Source: an uncultured Brevundimonas sp. (GTDB lineage Bacteria; Pseudomonadota; Alphaproteobacteria; Caulobacterales; Caulobacteraceae). From it: a stretch of 21,186 bases of DNA. Location: assembly GCA_946885435.1 (NCBI GenBank), contig CAMPGL010000018.1, forward strand, positions 1-21,186, written 5' to 3'. The position numbers were made by a program, and so were the translations under genes. The notes under the pieces were generated by a model. The model was not told where the DNA came from and searched no databases. It saw nothing but the letters and a program-made list of their open reading frames with translations. Shown one piece after another: positions 8,262 to 15,488 of this stretch (position 1 is the stretch's first letter; every line of letters begins with the position of its first letter).

Positions 8262-8729
8262 ATGTCCTGCGGACTCGCCCTCGCCGCCGCCCTGCTCGTC
8301 TCCGACCCGAGCGTGGTCGTGCAGCCCCCCGCCCCGCCGCCGCACACCCTGGCCGAGGAGCCGCTGTACGCGGACATCGTCTCGCGGTCGCAGGCCCTTA
8401 AGGCGGTCGTGGACGCCTGGATCGCCTCGGGCGCGGCCGAGGACGCCGACTTCGCCGGCCGTGAGGACTTCGCCGCCTTCCGTAGCGAGGCCGCCCTGCT
8501 GGCCGAGCGCGACATGGCCGGGCACGTCGACCTGCGCGAGCGCAACACCGACGGCGACCTGCGTTGCATCCTGCGCGGCCTGTCGGAGGATCTGCCCCAG
8601 CGGGTCGACGCCCTGGCCACGGCAGAGACGAGCAACGCCCGGGCCGACGCTCTGGCCGAACTGTCCTACCTGCTGCGCGATAACGTCGAGGTGGTCACGA
8701 CCCCGCCGCAGCCTGAGACGGCGCAGTAG
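8262..8729 (+). CDS. Hypothetical protein, possibly exported, 155 residues
   Basis: A protein I do not recognise. The ATG at 8262 has an AAGGAG ribosome site 6 nt upstream, and an in-frame stop at 8244-8246 rules out a longer start. The N-terminus is hydrophobic (CGLALAAALLVS) but has no basic residue, so it is a poor signal peptide; a Pro-rich linker (QPPAPPPHT) follows. The rest is helical and acidic (YADIVSRSQALKAVVDAWI, AAFRSEAALLAERDM), with a single later Cys in LRCILRG. The last 35 nt overlap the 3' end of dsbD on the opposite strand. The gene is divergent from pgi. GC-rich third positions and a good ribosome site support it as real; no function is proposed. Confidence 0.75.
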   Translation: MSCGLALAAALLVSDPSVVVQPPAPPPHTLAEEPLYADIVSRSQALKAVVDAWIASGAAEDADFAGREDFAAFRSEAALLAERDMAGHVDLRERNTDGDLRCILRGLSEDLPQRVDALATAETSNARADALAELSYLLRDNVEVVTTPPQPETAQ

Positions 8730-10884
8730 CCTCCGAAGCCCGCCCCAGCGCGGCGATGACCGCGCCTTCGCTGAGCAGCTGAGGCAGGACCTCGGGCTCG
8801 CCCTGGCGCGGATAGACCAGATAGAGCGGCACGCCCGAACGGCCATGTCGCGCCAGTTCGCGCGCGATTTCAGCATCACGCAGGGTCCAGTCGGCGACCA
8901 GATAGGTCGCGCCCGCCTCCTCCAGCGTCGCTGCGACGCGGGCGGACGACAGGGCCTGGGCCTCGTTGACCTTGCACGACAGGCACCAGTCGGCGGTGAA
9001 GTTGACCAGCACCGGCCCGCGCGTGCGCGCCTCGGCCACGGCTGACGGAGACCAGGGCCGGGACGGGAGGGCCGAGGCGCTCTCCGATCCGGCCACGCGC
9101 GGGGCGACGGTGGCCCAGGCCGCGGTGGCTAGCGCCAGGACGGCGAGCCCGGCGATGACAGCCGCCGAAGGAGGCCTTCGCCACCCCTCGATCTCGGCCG
9201 TCTGGCGGCGACCGTAGAGCCACAGGGCGAGCGCCGCGCCGAGGCCGGCGACCACCAGCCAGGCCGTCGGCCCCGACCCCGCCTGCCGCAGAAACACCCA
9301 GGCCAGCCAGATCGCCGCGCCATACATGGGCAGGGCGAGCACGGCCTTGGCGCGACCCAGCCAGGGCCCCGGGCGCGGCAGGGCGCGCAGCAGGCGCGGG
9401 GTGAAGCTGATGAGCACGAAGGGCGCCGCGAAGCCGAGGCCGAGCCCCGCGAAGACCGCGAGCGCCAGCCAGGCCGGCTGGGTCACGGCGTAGCCGATGG
9501 CCGCGGCCATGAAGGGCGCCGTGCAAGGCGCCGCGACCACCACGGCGAGCACGCCGGTCAGCGCCGAGCCCGCCCAGGGACGCAACCGCGCGAGCGGACC
9601 TTCGAGGCTGGCGGCGGCGTCCTGGCCAAGGCGCTGGGCCGAGGCGCCGACGTGATAGAGCCCCGACAGGTTCAGCCCCGCCGCCAGCATGACCAGCGCC
9701 AGCACGGCGACGACGGCCGGACTCTGCAGCTGGAACCCCCAGCCAACGGCTTCTCCCCCCGCGCGCAGCACCAGGAGCGCGCCGGCCAGGACGAGGAAGG
9801 TCGCCAGCACGCCCGCGAGGAAGGCCAGCCCTTCCAGCCTCGCCGAGGCCGGGCGCGCCGCCGCCTTGGCGAGGCTGGCCGCCTTCATCGACAGGATCGG
9901 AAAGACGCACGGCATGATGTTCAGGATCAGCCCGCCCAGGAAGGCGAAGCCGATCGCCTGCAGGGCGCCGAGGCTGGCGGACGGCTGGCCGAGCGCGCCT
10001 TGCAGCGGGGCGGGCTCAGCCGAGCCGCGGCCAGTCGAGCCCGGCAGGGGCCGCCCCGGTTCGGCGGAGACCCGCCAGCTTCCCGCCCGGGTGGCCAGAA
10101 CGCCCTCGATCGGACGGGCGAGAACCAGCAGCCGCTCGTTGACGGGCACGGACAGGGTCAGGCCGCGCGCACCGCGCTCGACCCGCTGGACCGCCGCCTG
10201 GTGGATGTCCCCCGCCTCCGCCGGCAGGAAATAGGCGCCGTCGGCGTCGATCCCGGCCAGTTCATCGCCCGCGAAGGACAGGGTCAGGACCCCGCCGGTC
10301 AGCATGGCTCGGGCCTCGACGGCGCCGTGCTGGGGCGCACTGGCCAGGGTCTGGCTGATGGTCGCGCCCCAGCGCCCGTCGAGCGGCGGACGGCCCTCGC
10401 GCACCGGCAGCTCCAGCGAGAGCCGGGCGTCCTCCGGAATGCACAGGGTGTCACTGCACACGTAGAAGGTGGCCGCCACCTGGATGCTCAGGCTGTCCCC
10501 CGGCCGGGCCCAGGCCGGAACCTCGACCGGGACCGGCGTCACCACCCTGCCCTGATAGGCGTAGGACATGAACCGGTCCTCGCCCGCCTCGGTCAGGACG
10601 CGCTCCGGCGTCGGCCAGACGGGCTCGCCGATCCGCACGCCCGGCGCGGGCGTCCAGTCCAGAGCGGTCGCCTGGCCGGTGTCGCCCGGATTGGTCCAGT
10701 AGGTGTGCCAGCCCTCGTCGATGTCCTGGACCAGCGCGATATGGACGGTCCCGCCTGGCGCGGCCCACTGGGTCTGGCGCACCAGCTGGGCCTGCAGATG
10801 GCCGGTGTCCACGCCCTGCGCGGCGACGGGTGAGGCCAGGACGGCGACGGCCAGGGACAGGAGCGCCAGGAAGCGACGAAGCAT
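8695..10884 (-). CDS. dsbD: Protein-disulfide reductase of the DsbD/ScsB type with thioredoxin domain
   Basis: A 729-residue inner-membrane protein that carries electrons from cytoplasmic thioredoxin to periplasmic thiol proteins. Order of parts: signal peptide (MLRRFLALLSLAVAVLASPVAAQ); a large periplasmic N-terminal domain with the redox pair Cys143 and Cys148 (VCSDTLC); a membrane domain from about residue 315 with the transmembrane cysteines Cys326 (NIMPCVFP) and Cys454 (AAPCTAPF); and a C-terminal thioredoxin domain with WCLSC (Cys634, Cys637). All three redox pairs are present. It is longer than E. coli DsbD (565), as in ScsB-like members with an extended N-terminal part. The ATG at 10884 is chosen for the signal peptide; the frame stays open for a further kilobase upstream, but that part is antisense to the reductase gene. 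Confidence 0.95.
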   Translation of the reverse strand: MLRRFLALLSLAVAVLASPVAAQGVDTGHLQAQLVRQTQWAAPGGTVHIALVQDIDEGWHTYWTNPGDTGQATALDWTPAPGVRIGEPVWPTPERVLTEAGEDRFMSYAYQGRVVTPVPVEVPAWARPGDSLSIQVAATFYVCSDTLCIPEDARLSLELPVREGRPPLDGRWGATISQTLASAPQHGAVEARAMLTGGVLTLSFAGDELAGIDADGAYFLPAEAGDIHQAAVQRVERGARGLTLSVPVNERLLVLARPIEGVLATRAGSWRVSAEPGRPLPGSTGRGSAEPAPLQGALGQPSASLGALQAIGFAFLGGLILNIMPCVFPILSMKAASLAKAAARPASARLEGLAFLAGVLATFLVLAGALLVLRAGGEAVGWGFQLQSPAVVAVLALVMLAAGLNLSGLYHVGASAQRLGQDAAASLEGPLARLRPWAGSALTGVLAVVVAAPCTAPFMAAAIGYAVTQPAWLALAVFAGLGLGFAAPFVLISFTPRLLRALPRPGPWLGRAKAVLALPMYGAAIWLAWVFLRQAGSGPTAWLVVAGLGAALALWLYGRRQTAEIEGWRRPPSAAVIAGLAVLALATAAWATVAPRVAGSESASALPSRPWSPSAVAEARTRGPVLVNFTADWCLSCKVNEAQALSSARVAATLEEAGATYLVADWTLRDAEIARELARHGRSGVPLYLVYPRQGEPEVLPQLLSEGAVIAALGRASEATAPSQAAAGS

Positions 10885-10971
10885 GGCTGTTCCGTTCCCC
10901 CATCCGGCCCGGCTCGACAAGGGGGCGTTTTGGCGCGCAATAAGGTCTGGATTGAGGACGGAGGGCCGAAG

Positions 10972-11985
10972 ATGCCGATGAACCGCCAGTGGGTGCTGCG
11001 CCAGAGACCGCGCGGCGAGGTCAAGGACGGGGACCTCGAACTGGTGGAGGCGCCGGTTCCTGAGCTGAAGGACGGCGAGGTCCTGATCCGCACCGTCTAT
11101 CTCTCGCTGGACCCGACCAACCGGACCTGGATGAACGACTCCGAGGGCTATCTTCCGCCCGTGGGTCTGGGCGAAGTCATGCGCGGCCTGACGCTGGGCG
11201 TCGTCGAGGCCTCGAAGTCCGAGCGCTACAAGGACGGCGACGTCGTCACCCCGCTGCAGGGCGGATGGTCGCTCTACACCGTCGCCCACGAGAGCGGCGT
11301 CAGGCCCTCGCCGCGCATTCCCGGCCTGCCGCTGACGGCGAACCTCAGCGTCATGGGCATGACCGGAATGACCGCCTACTTCGGCGTGACCGACGTGCTG
11401 AAGCCCATCCCCGGCGAAACCCTGGTGATCTCGGCGGCCGCGGGCGCCGTCGGCTCCATCGCCGGCCAGGTCGCCAAGCAGCGCGGCGCGCGCGTCATCG
11501 GCATCGCCGGCGGTCCGCAGAAATGCGCCTGGCTGACGGACGAGCTCGGGTTCGACGCCGCCATCGACTACAAGGGCGAGGACGTGGGCGCCGCGCTCGA
11601 CCGCCTCGCGCCCGACGGCGTGGAGATGAACTTCGAGAACGTCGGCGGCGACAGCCTGAACGCCGGCGGGACCCGGCGGAAGGTGCCTGGCCGCATGGCC
11701 GTCTGCGGCAGGATCGCGGCCTATAACGCCACCTCGGCCCCGCGCGCGCCGAACCTGGCGCGGATCATCACCCACCGCCTGCGCATCCAGGGCTTCCTGG
11801 TGCTCGACTATGCGCCGCGGGCCAAGGAGATGTGGGCCGAGATGGGCCCGTGGGTCGCCGACGGCCGGATCAAGTGGAAGGTCCACGTCGACGACGGGCT
11901 GGAGGGCGCGGTCGGCTCGCTGAACCGGCTGTTCACCGGCGCCCACGACGGCAAGCTGCTCGTCCGCGTGTCGGAGGAGCCGTGA
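10972..11985 (+). CDS. NADP-dependent oxidoreductase, zinc-free MDR family (CurA / leukotriene B4 dehydrogenase-like)
   Basis: A 337-residue medium-chain reductase of the group containing CurA and prostaglandin/leukotriene B4 12-hydroxydehydrogenase, which reduce double bonds of enones with NADPH. Family features are the N-terminal NRQWVLRQRPRG, then VYLSLDPTNRTWMND, a nucleotide-binding loop AAAGAVG (residues 155-161), and GFDAAIDYK followed by FENVGGD. No zinc-ligand cysteines typical of alcohol dehydrogenases are seen. The ATG at 10972 has GGAGGG 6 nt upstream; the TTG at 10930 gives a longer but unsupported start. It overlaps the next gene by GTGA, so the two proteins are probably made together. 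It is divergent from dsbD across 87 nt. Confidence 0.93.
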   Translation: MPMNRQWVLRQRPRGEVKDGDLELVEAPVPELKDGEVLIRTVYLSLDPTNRTWMNDSEGYLPPVGLGEVMRGLTLGVVEASKSERYKDGDVVTPLQGGWSLYTVAHESGVRPSPRIPGLPLTANLSVMGMTGMTAYFGVTDVLKPIPGETLVISAAAGAVGSIAGQVAKQRGARVIGIAGGPQKCAWLTDELGFDAAIDYKGEDVGAALDRLAPDGVEMNFENVGGDSLNAGGTRRKVPGRMAVCGRIAAYNATSAPRAPNLARIITHRLRIQGFLVLDYAPRAKEMWAEMGPWVADGRIKWKVHVDDGLEGAVGSLNRLFTGAHDGKLLVRVSEEP

Positions 11986-12389
11986 GCGACGAATTCCTCA
12001 CCCATTTCGACGACCTCGAGGTCGGCCAGGTCGTGTCGCTGGGCGCCTGTGCGGTCGACGCGGAGGCCATCGCCGAGTTCTCGCGCCGCTTCGCGCCGAC
12101 CTGGGATGCGGCGCATGGGGCGCCGGATCCGATGGTCTACGCCCTGTGGTGCAGGCTGGAGACGGAGTGCGCCAAGTCCTGGGCCCGGACCAAGTCCCTG
12201 GCCATCGACGCCCTGCGCTTCGCGCGCACCCCGCCTGCCGGCGAACTCCTGCGCGGCCGGCTGACGGTCATGGGCAAGGATCCGGTCGGCGACGAGCGCG
12301 GCGTCATCATCGCCCAGCAGGACCTGCTCGACGAAGCCGGCCGGCTGGTCTTCTCCTGCCTGACCCGGGCGGTCTTCCTCAGGCGGTGA
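11982..12389 (+). CDS. MaoC-like hotdog-fold protein
   Basis: A 135-residue protein starting with GTG at 11982, overlapping the reductase stop as GTGA. The N-terminus HFDDLEVGQ followed by an IAEFSRRFAP helix is typical of MaoC/R-specific hydratase domains. The second half (LRFARTPPAGELLRGRLTV, then an IIAQQDLLDEAGRLVFSC strand pair) matches the hotdog strands. In active members the loop after the helix reads like FDPQPFH, with Asp and His as the catalytic pair. Here it reads FAPTWDAAH: a His remains near residue 45 but the usual Asp position is Ala39. It may be inactive as a hydratase or use Asp42. Coupling to an enone reductase suggests work on an acyl or carbonyl substrate; this is inference. 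Confidence 0.8.
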   Translation: MSDEFLTHFDDLEVGQVVSLGACAVDAEAIAEFSRRFAPTWDAAHGAPDPMVYALWCRLETECAKSWARTKSLAIDALRFARTPPAGELLRGRLTVMGKDPVGDERGVIIAQQDLLDEAGRLVFSCLTRAVFLRR

Positions 12390-12402
12390 CGCGCAAAAGA
12401 AA

Positions 12403-12430
12403 AGGGACGAGAGCCTGCGCCCTCGTCCCT
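12403..12430 (-). terminator. Rho-independent terminator of the SapC-family gene
   Basis: A perfect 9-bp stem, AGGGACGAG (12403-12411) with CTCGTCCCT (12422-12430), and a 10-nt loop. On the minus strand the stem is followed by TTTTCTTTT (12394-12402), so it ends transcription of the SapC gene. On the plus strand no T-run follows, so ending of the reductase/MaoC transcript here would be weak. Confidence 0.8.
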
Positions 12431-12454
12431 GATCCCTAGTCCTGATCCCTGACC

Positions 12455-13243
12455 TTAGGCGTTCGCGGCGACCGGCTGGCGGGCGGCGCGGTCCATGGCG
12501 ACCGCGATCAGGCGGTCCCAGCCGAGCAGCGAGTTGATGTGGGCGTAGATCTGGCCCAGCGCGCCGTTGTCGCGCAGCTCGGTCAGCTTCTCGCTCGACA
12601 GCTTGGCCAGCTTCTCTTCCGAGACGGCGAAGTAGTCGGCGATCTTCTGCGGCTGGCCGGCCGAACCATCCGGATTGCGCGGCGTGAAGTTGGCCGTGCG
12701 CTGATCGAACAGGTCGTTGTCCTCGAGCAGCTTGATGAAGGAGGTCGTGCGCTGACGCTCGGTCTCGAAGTCGTTGCAGAACTTGACGCAGTTCTGGGTG
12801 TACTCGGTCGGCTTGCCGTCCTCGAAGAAGGCGACGTCGAACTTGTCGGTGACGAAATCCGCCTGGCGGTCGACGCACAGGATCATCCGGTCCGAGCCCT
12901 GCTCGTTGGCGTAGATGAACGGATAGCGGCGGACGTAGCCCGGGATGTACACGTCCGCGCGGAAGTCGCCCTGGTCGGTCATGTACAGGTTCTCGCCCTG
13001 GCGCAGGCCCATGACCGCCAGCGGCGTCTTGGGTTCGCCGACGAAGACGATCGGATAGGACAGGGCCGCCGGAGCGAACTCACCCACCGTCAGCGGCACG
13101 ATGTGCGAGCCCTGGACGAAGGCGAACGGGTGGTCCACGCGCTTCACGCCGAGGCCGGTGTGATGTTCGGGCGTGAGCGGCTCAGGCTGCTTGTAGAACA
13201 GCACGTTGCCGGAGATGGAAGCGGCCAGCGGCGAGTCGGTCAT
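12455..13243 (-). CDS. SapC family protein
   Basis: A 262-residue protein of the SapC family, named after a gene next to the S-layer locus of Campylobacter; the biochemical role is not established. Recognisable parts are LTPEHHTGLGVKR, FAFVQGSHIVPLTVGEF, YPIVFVGEP, GYVRRYPFIYA and CVDRQADFVTDKF. It has no signal peptide or membrane helix and should be cytoplasmic. The ATG at 13243 is preferred to the TTG at 13267 because the protein then starts with a normal MTDSPLAAS. In Caulobacterales and Xanthomonadales such genes often lie near TonB-dependent receptors, as here (receptor stop 81 nt upstream, same strand), though two hairpins separate them. A clear terminator follows downstream. Confidence 0.9.
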   Translation of the reverse strand: MTDSPLAASISGNVLFYKQPEPLTPEHHTGLGVKRVDHPFAFVQGSHIVPLTVGEFAPAALSYPIVFVGEPKTPLAVMGLRQGENLYMTDQGDFRADVYIPGYVRRYPFIYANEQGSDRMILCVDRQADFVTDKFDVAFFEDGKPTEYTQNCVKFCNDFETERQRTTSFIKLLEDNDLFDQRTANFTPRNPDGSAGQPQKIADYFAVSEEKLAKLSSEKLTELRDNGALGQIYAHINSLLGWDRLIAVAMDRAARQPVAANA

Positions 13244-13271
13244 GGAGTCCTGACGAGACGGAAACAAGGGA

Positions 13272-13322
13272 AGGCGCGCTTCTAGCCCAGCGCGCCTGAG
13301 GGAGCAAACCGGGTTCCCTCAG
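13272..13322 (-). terminator. Two tandem hairpins between the TonB receptor and sapC
   Basis: Reading along the minus strand just after the receptor stop, the first stem is CTGAGGGA/TCCCTCAG (13296-13303 with 13315-13322, 11-nt loop). The second is AGGCGCGCT/AGCGCGCCT (13272-13280 with 13289-13297, 8-nt loop), followed by TTCCCTTGTTTCC. Both stems are perfect and share 2 nt (13296-13297). The second with its T-rich tail looks like the receptor terminator. Because sapC starts only 28 nt further on, it could also act as a leader structure. Confidence 0.6.
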
Positions 13323-13324
13323 AC

Positions 13325-15403
13325 CTAGAATCGCCAGGCCATGCCGAGCCGCACGTTTCTCCCGGGCGAGGGCGCCAGGTCCTTCAGGAACGACGTGTGC
13401 TCACGGATCTCGGCGTCGTTGAGGTTGCGCGCCTCGACGTAGAGCAGCAGGCCCTCCTCTGGATCCGGCGCCCAGGACAGGAAGGCGTTCAGGGTCCGGT
13501 AGCCGTCGGTCGGCAGCTCGAAGTCGGTCACCCGATCCTGGTCGCCCACTTCCCGCAGCTCCAGCCGGCCGGTCCAGGCGTCGAGCGCCATCTCGGCCCG
13601 CGCCGTCACCGACCAGGGCGGAATCCGCGCCGGCGGCCCGAGGTCGGTCGAGCCCCGCACGAAGTCGGCCGCGAGCTCCAGGTCGAAGGTCCGGCGCTCG
13701 CCCTCATCCCAAAGACGGTAGGCGGCCTCCGCCTCGAAGCCCGAGAACTCGGCGTCGGTCTGCACATATTCGAAGACCGGCAGCTCGTCCTCCTCGACGC
13801 CCGTCGGGCGCAGGTCGATGAAGCCGTCGTACCGGGCGTGGAACAGGTGCAGGTCCATGCTGAAGGGGCCCCGGTCGAAATGCAGGGTGCCCTCCAGGGA
13901 GGTGACCGTCTCGGACTCCAGGTTCGCGTCGCCCAGCTCATAGGCCCGGGTGGCGACGTGCGGCCCGTCGGCGAACAGCTCCGCCTCGGTCGGCGCCCGG
14001 CCGTTGCGCGCCACGCTCACCCCCACGAACCAGTCGGTCGACGGGCGGTAGAACAGGCCGATCGAACCGGAGACGTTGGTGAAGTCGCGCTGGCCGGCCG
14101 CGCTGTCGACTTCGCGGGTGTCGATGCGAAGACCGCCTTCCAGGCCGAACCGGCCACGATCCAGGCGTTGCAGGGCGAAGGCGCCGAGTTCCGTGACCTC
14201 GCTGGCCGGCACATAGGCTTCGTCGCCGATGGCGTCGAGGTTTCGCCTGAGGGCCTGAACCCCGATCGCACCACGCCAGCCGTCGACCGGCGCCTGGATG
14301 AGTTCGGCCCGGCCTTCCCAGCCGTCCGACAGGAAGCGGGTGCCGACCTCGTCGCCCTCGAACTCGGTGTGTTCATAATCGGCGTAGCCGCCGGTGACCC
14401 TCAGCCGCTCGAACGGGCCCCAGTCCAGGTCCCAGCCGCCGCGCAGATCGTATCGGGTCTGGACCAGATCGATGGTGACGACCTCTTCCTCCTCCTCCGC
14501 GGCATGGGCCGCGAACAGGGGCGCGTCGTCGTGGTCCTCGTCTTCCTCATGGTGATGATGGGCGTGACCCGGCACCCCATAGTCGGATTCCGTCCGGCGG
14601 ACCGCCACGCCCAGGAAGCCGTTCCCGCCAATCCAGCTCACGCCCGCGCCATAGGTCGACAGGTTCGAGAAGCTGTTCTCCAGGGTCGTCCCGGATAGGC
14701 TCTCGACCTCCTCGCCTTCCGCCTCGAGCTGGCGGCGCGACTCGGCCGGGACGGGAATGTCGTAGTCGTCCGCCTCGCGGCGCTGGCCTTCCAGCGTGAA
14801 GATAAAGGGCCCTGCCCCGGCGGCGAGGCTCGCGCCGACGGCCCAGCCGTCGTCCACGCTCGTCCCCTGCGCCGACACGCGGCCTTCCAGCCCGCCCTCG
14901 GGCACCTCGTCCGGGATACGGTTGTCGATGACGTTCACCACCCCGCCGATCGCGGTGCCGCCATAGGCCAGGGTCGAGGGACCACGCAGGATCTCGATGC
15001 GGGTCGCGTCGCCCGGATCGGCGGCCACCTGATGGTCGGGAGACAGACTGCTGGCGTCGATCAGGCCGACGCCGTTGGTCAGGACCAGCACGCGCGGACC
15101 GGCCAGACCCCGGATCACCGGCCGGCTGGCGCCGGCGGCGAAGCTCGTCGACCGCACGCCAGGCAGGCCGTTGACGACATCCCCCAGCGTGGCTGGCGGC
15201 GCGGTCGCCAGGGCCTCTTCGTCGAGCACCTCGAGCGCCAGCGTGGTGGCCCGGCGGGTCACCCCGTAGGGCACGCCGGTGATGACGATCTCTTCGACCT
15301 GGGTCGGCTCATCCTGGCCCGCGTCGGGACCGGTCTGGGCCTGGGCGGCGCCGGCCAGCGCCAGGAAGCTGGTGGTCAGGAGGATGGAACGCAGGTGGGG
15401 CAT
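13325..15403 (-). CDS. TonB-dependent outer-membrane receptor, ZnuD-like zinc receptor
   Basis: A 692-residue outer-membrane receptor. It has a signal peptide (MPHLRSILLTTSFLALAGAAQA) and a TonB-box-like start (VEEIVITG). The plug domain has VVNGLPGVR, RPVIRGLAGPRV, then IEILRGPSTLAYGG and IGGVVNVIDNR, and the beta barrel ends in the terminal Phe of GMAWRF. A loop near residues 280-312 holds HAHHHH (280-285) and His291 and His300 among many Asp/Glu, as expected for metal capture. Together with the divergent Zur gene and a Zur-box palindrome over its promoter, this makes zinc uptake across the outer membrane, as in ZnuD of Neisseria and Acinetobacter, the best call. The ATG at 15403 is chosen for the signal peptide; a reading to 15445 would cover the Zur box. 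Confidence 0.93.
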   Translation of the reverse strand: MPHLRSILLTTSFLALAGAAQAQTGPDAGQDEPTQVEEIVITGVPYGVTRRATTLALEVLDEEALATAPPATLGDVVNGLPGVRSTSFAAGASRPVIRGLAGPRVLVLTNGVGLIDASSLSPDHQVAADPGDATRIEILRGPSTLAYGGTAIGGVVNVIDNRIPDEVPEGGLEGRVSAQGTSVDDGWAVGASLAAGAGPFIFTLEGQRREADDYDIPVPAESRRQLEAEGEEVESLSGTTLENSFSNLSTYGAGVSWIGGNGFLGVAVRRTESDYGVPGHAHHHHEEDEDHDDAPLFAAHAAEEEEEVVTIDLVQTRYDLRGGWDLDWGPFERLRVTGGYADYEHTEFEGDEVGTRFLSDGWEGRAELIQAPVDGWRGAIGVQALRRNLDAIGDEAYVPASEVTELGAFALQRLDRGRFGLEGGLRIDTREVDSAAGQRDFTNVSGSIGLFYRPSTDWFVGVSVARNGRAPTEAELFADGPHVATRAYELGDANLESETVTSLEGTLHFDRGPFSMDLHLFHARYDGFIDLRPTGVEEDELPVFEYVQTDAEFSGFEAEAAYRLWDEGERRTFDLELAADFVRGSTDLGPPARIPPWSVTARAEMALDAWTGRLELREVGDQDRVTDFELPTDGYRTLNAFLSWAPDPEEGLLLYVEARNLNDAEIREHTSFLKDLAPSPGRNVRLGMAWRF

Positions 15404-15426
15404 GGGGCGAACTCCAGCGGCGGGAG

Positions 15427-15441
15427 TGTTATGAAATAACA
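15427..15441. promoter_or_regulatory. Zur-box-like operator between the zinc receptor and zur
   Basis: A perfect 15-bp inverted repeat, TGTTAT-GAA-ATAACA, in the 85-nt gap between the divergent genes. Proteobacterial Zur sites have the form GTTAT-n-ATAAC inside a longer AT-rich palindrome, so the match is close. It covers the -10 region of the receptor promoter and lies 47 nt upstream of the zur start, so Zur could repress the receptor and possibly itself. Confidence 0.75.
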
Positions 15442-15455
15442 TCACCGTCGGTCAA
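15428..15455 (-). promoter_or_regulatory. Predicted promoter of the zinc receptor gene
   Basis: On the minus strand TTGACC (15455-15450, 5 of 6 matches) is followed after 16 nt by CATAAC (15433-15428, 4 of 6). The receptor ATG is 24 nt further. The -10 and much of the spacer lie in the Zur-like palindrome, the usual layout for repression by blocking polymerase. Confidence 0.5.
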
Positions 15456-15488
15456 GCCCTTGCCCGGCGCCGCGGGCGCCATTAGCTG

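Noticed and set aside
7070..8401. 443-residue open frame on the plus strand
   Set aside because: It is antisense to pgi and then runs out of frame through the small gene at 8262; pgi motifs are unambiguous on the other strand.
9652..10833. 393-residue open frame on the plus strand
   Set aside because: Antisense to dsbD, rich in Arg, Gly and Gln, with no family signature.
10885..11946. N-terminal extension of dsbD by about 350 residues
   Set aside because: The extension is antisense to the reductase gene and lies before a clear signal peptide starting at 10884.
13397..14698. 433-residue open frame on the plus strand
   Set aside because: Shadow of the TonB receptor, with no ribosome site or motif.
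15466..15480. Second 15-bp palindrome GGCGCC-GCG-GGCGCC in the zur/receptor gap
   Set aside because: GGCGCC is itself palindromic and common in such GC-rich DNA, so chance is the simplest explanation.
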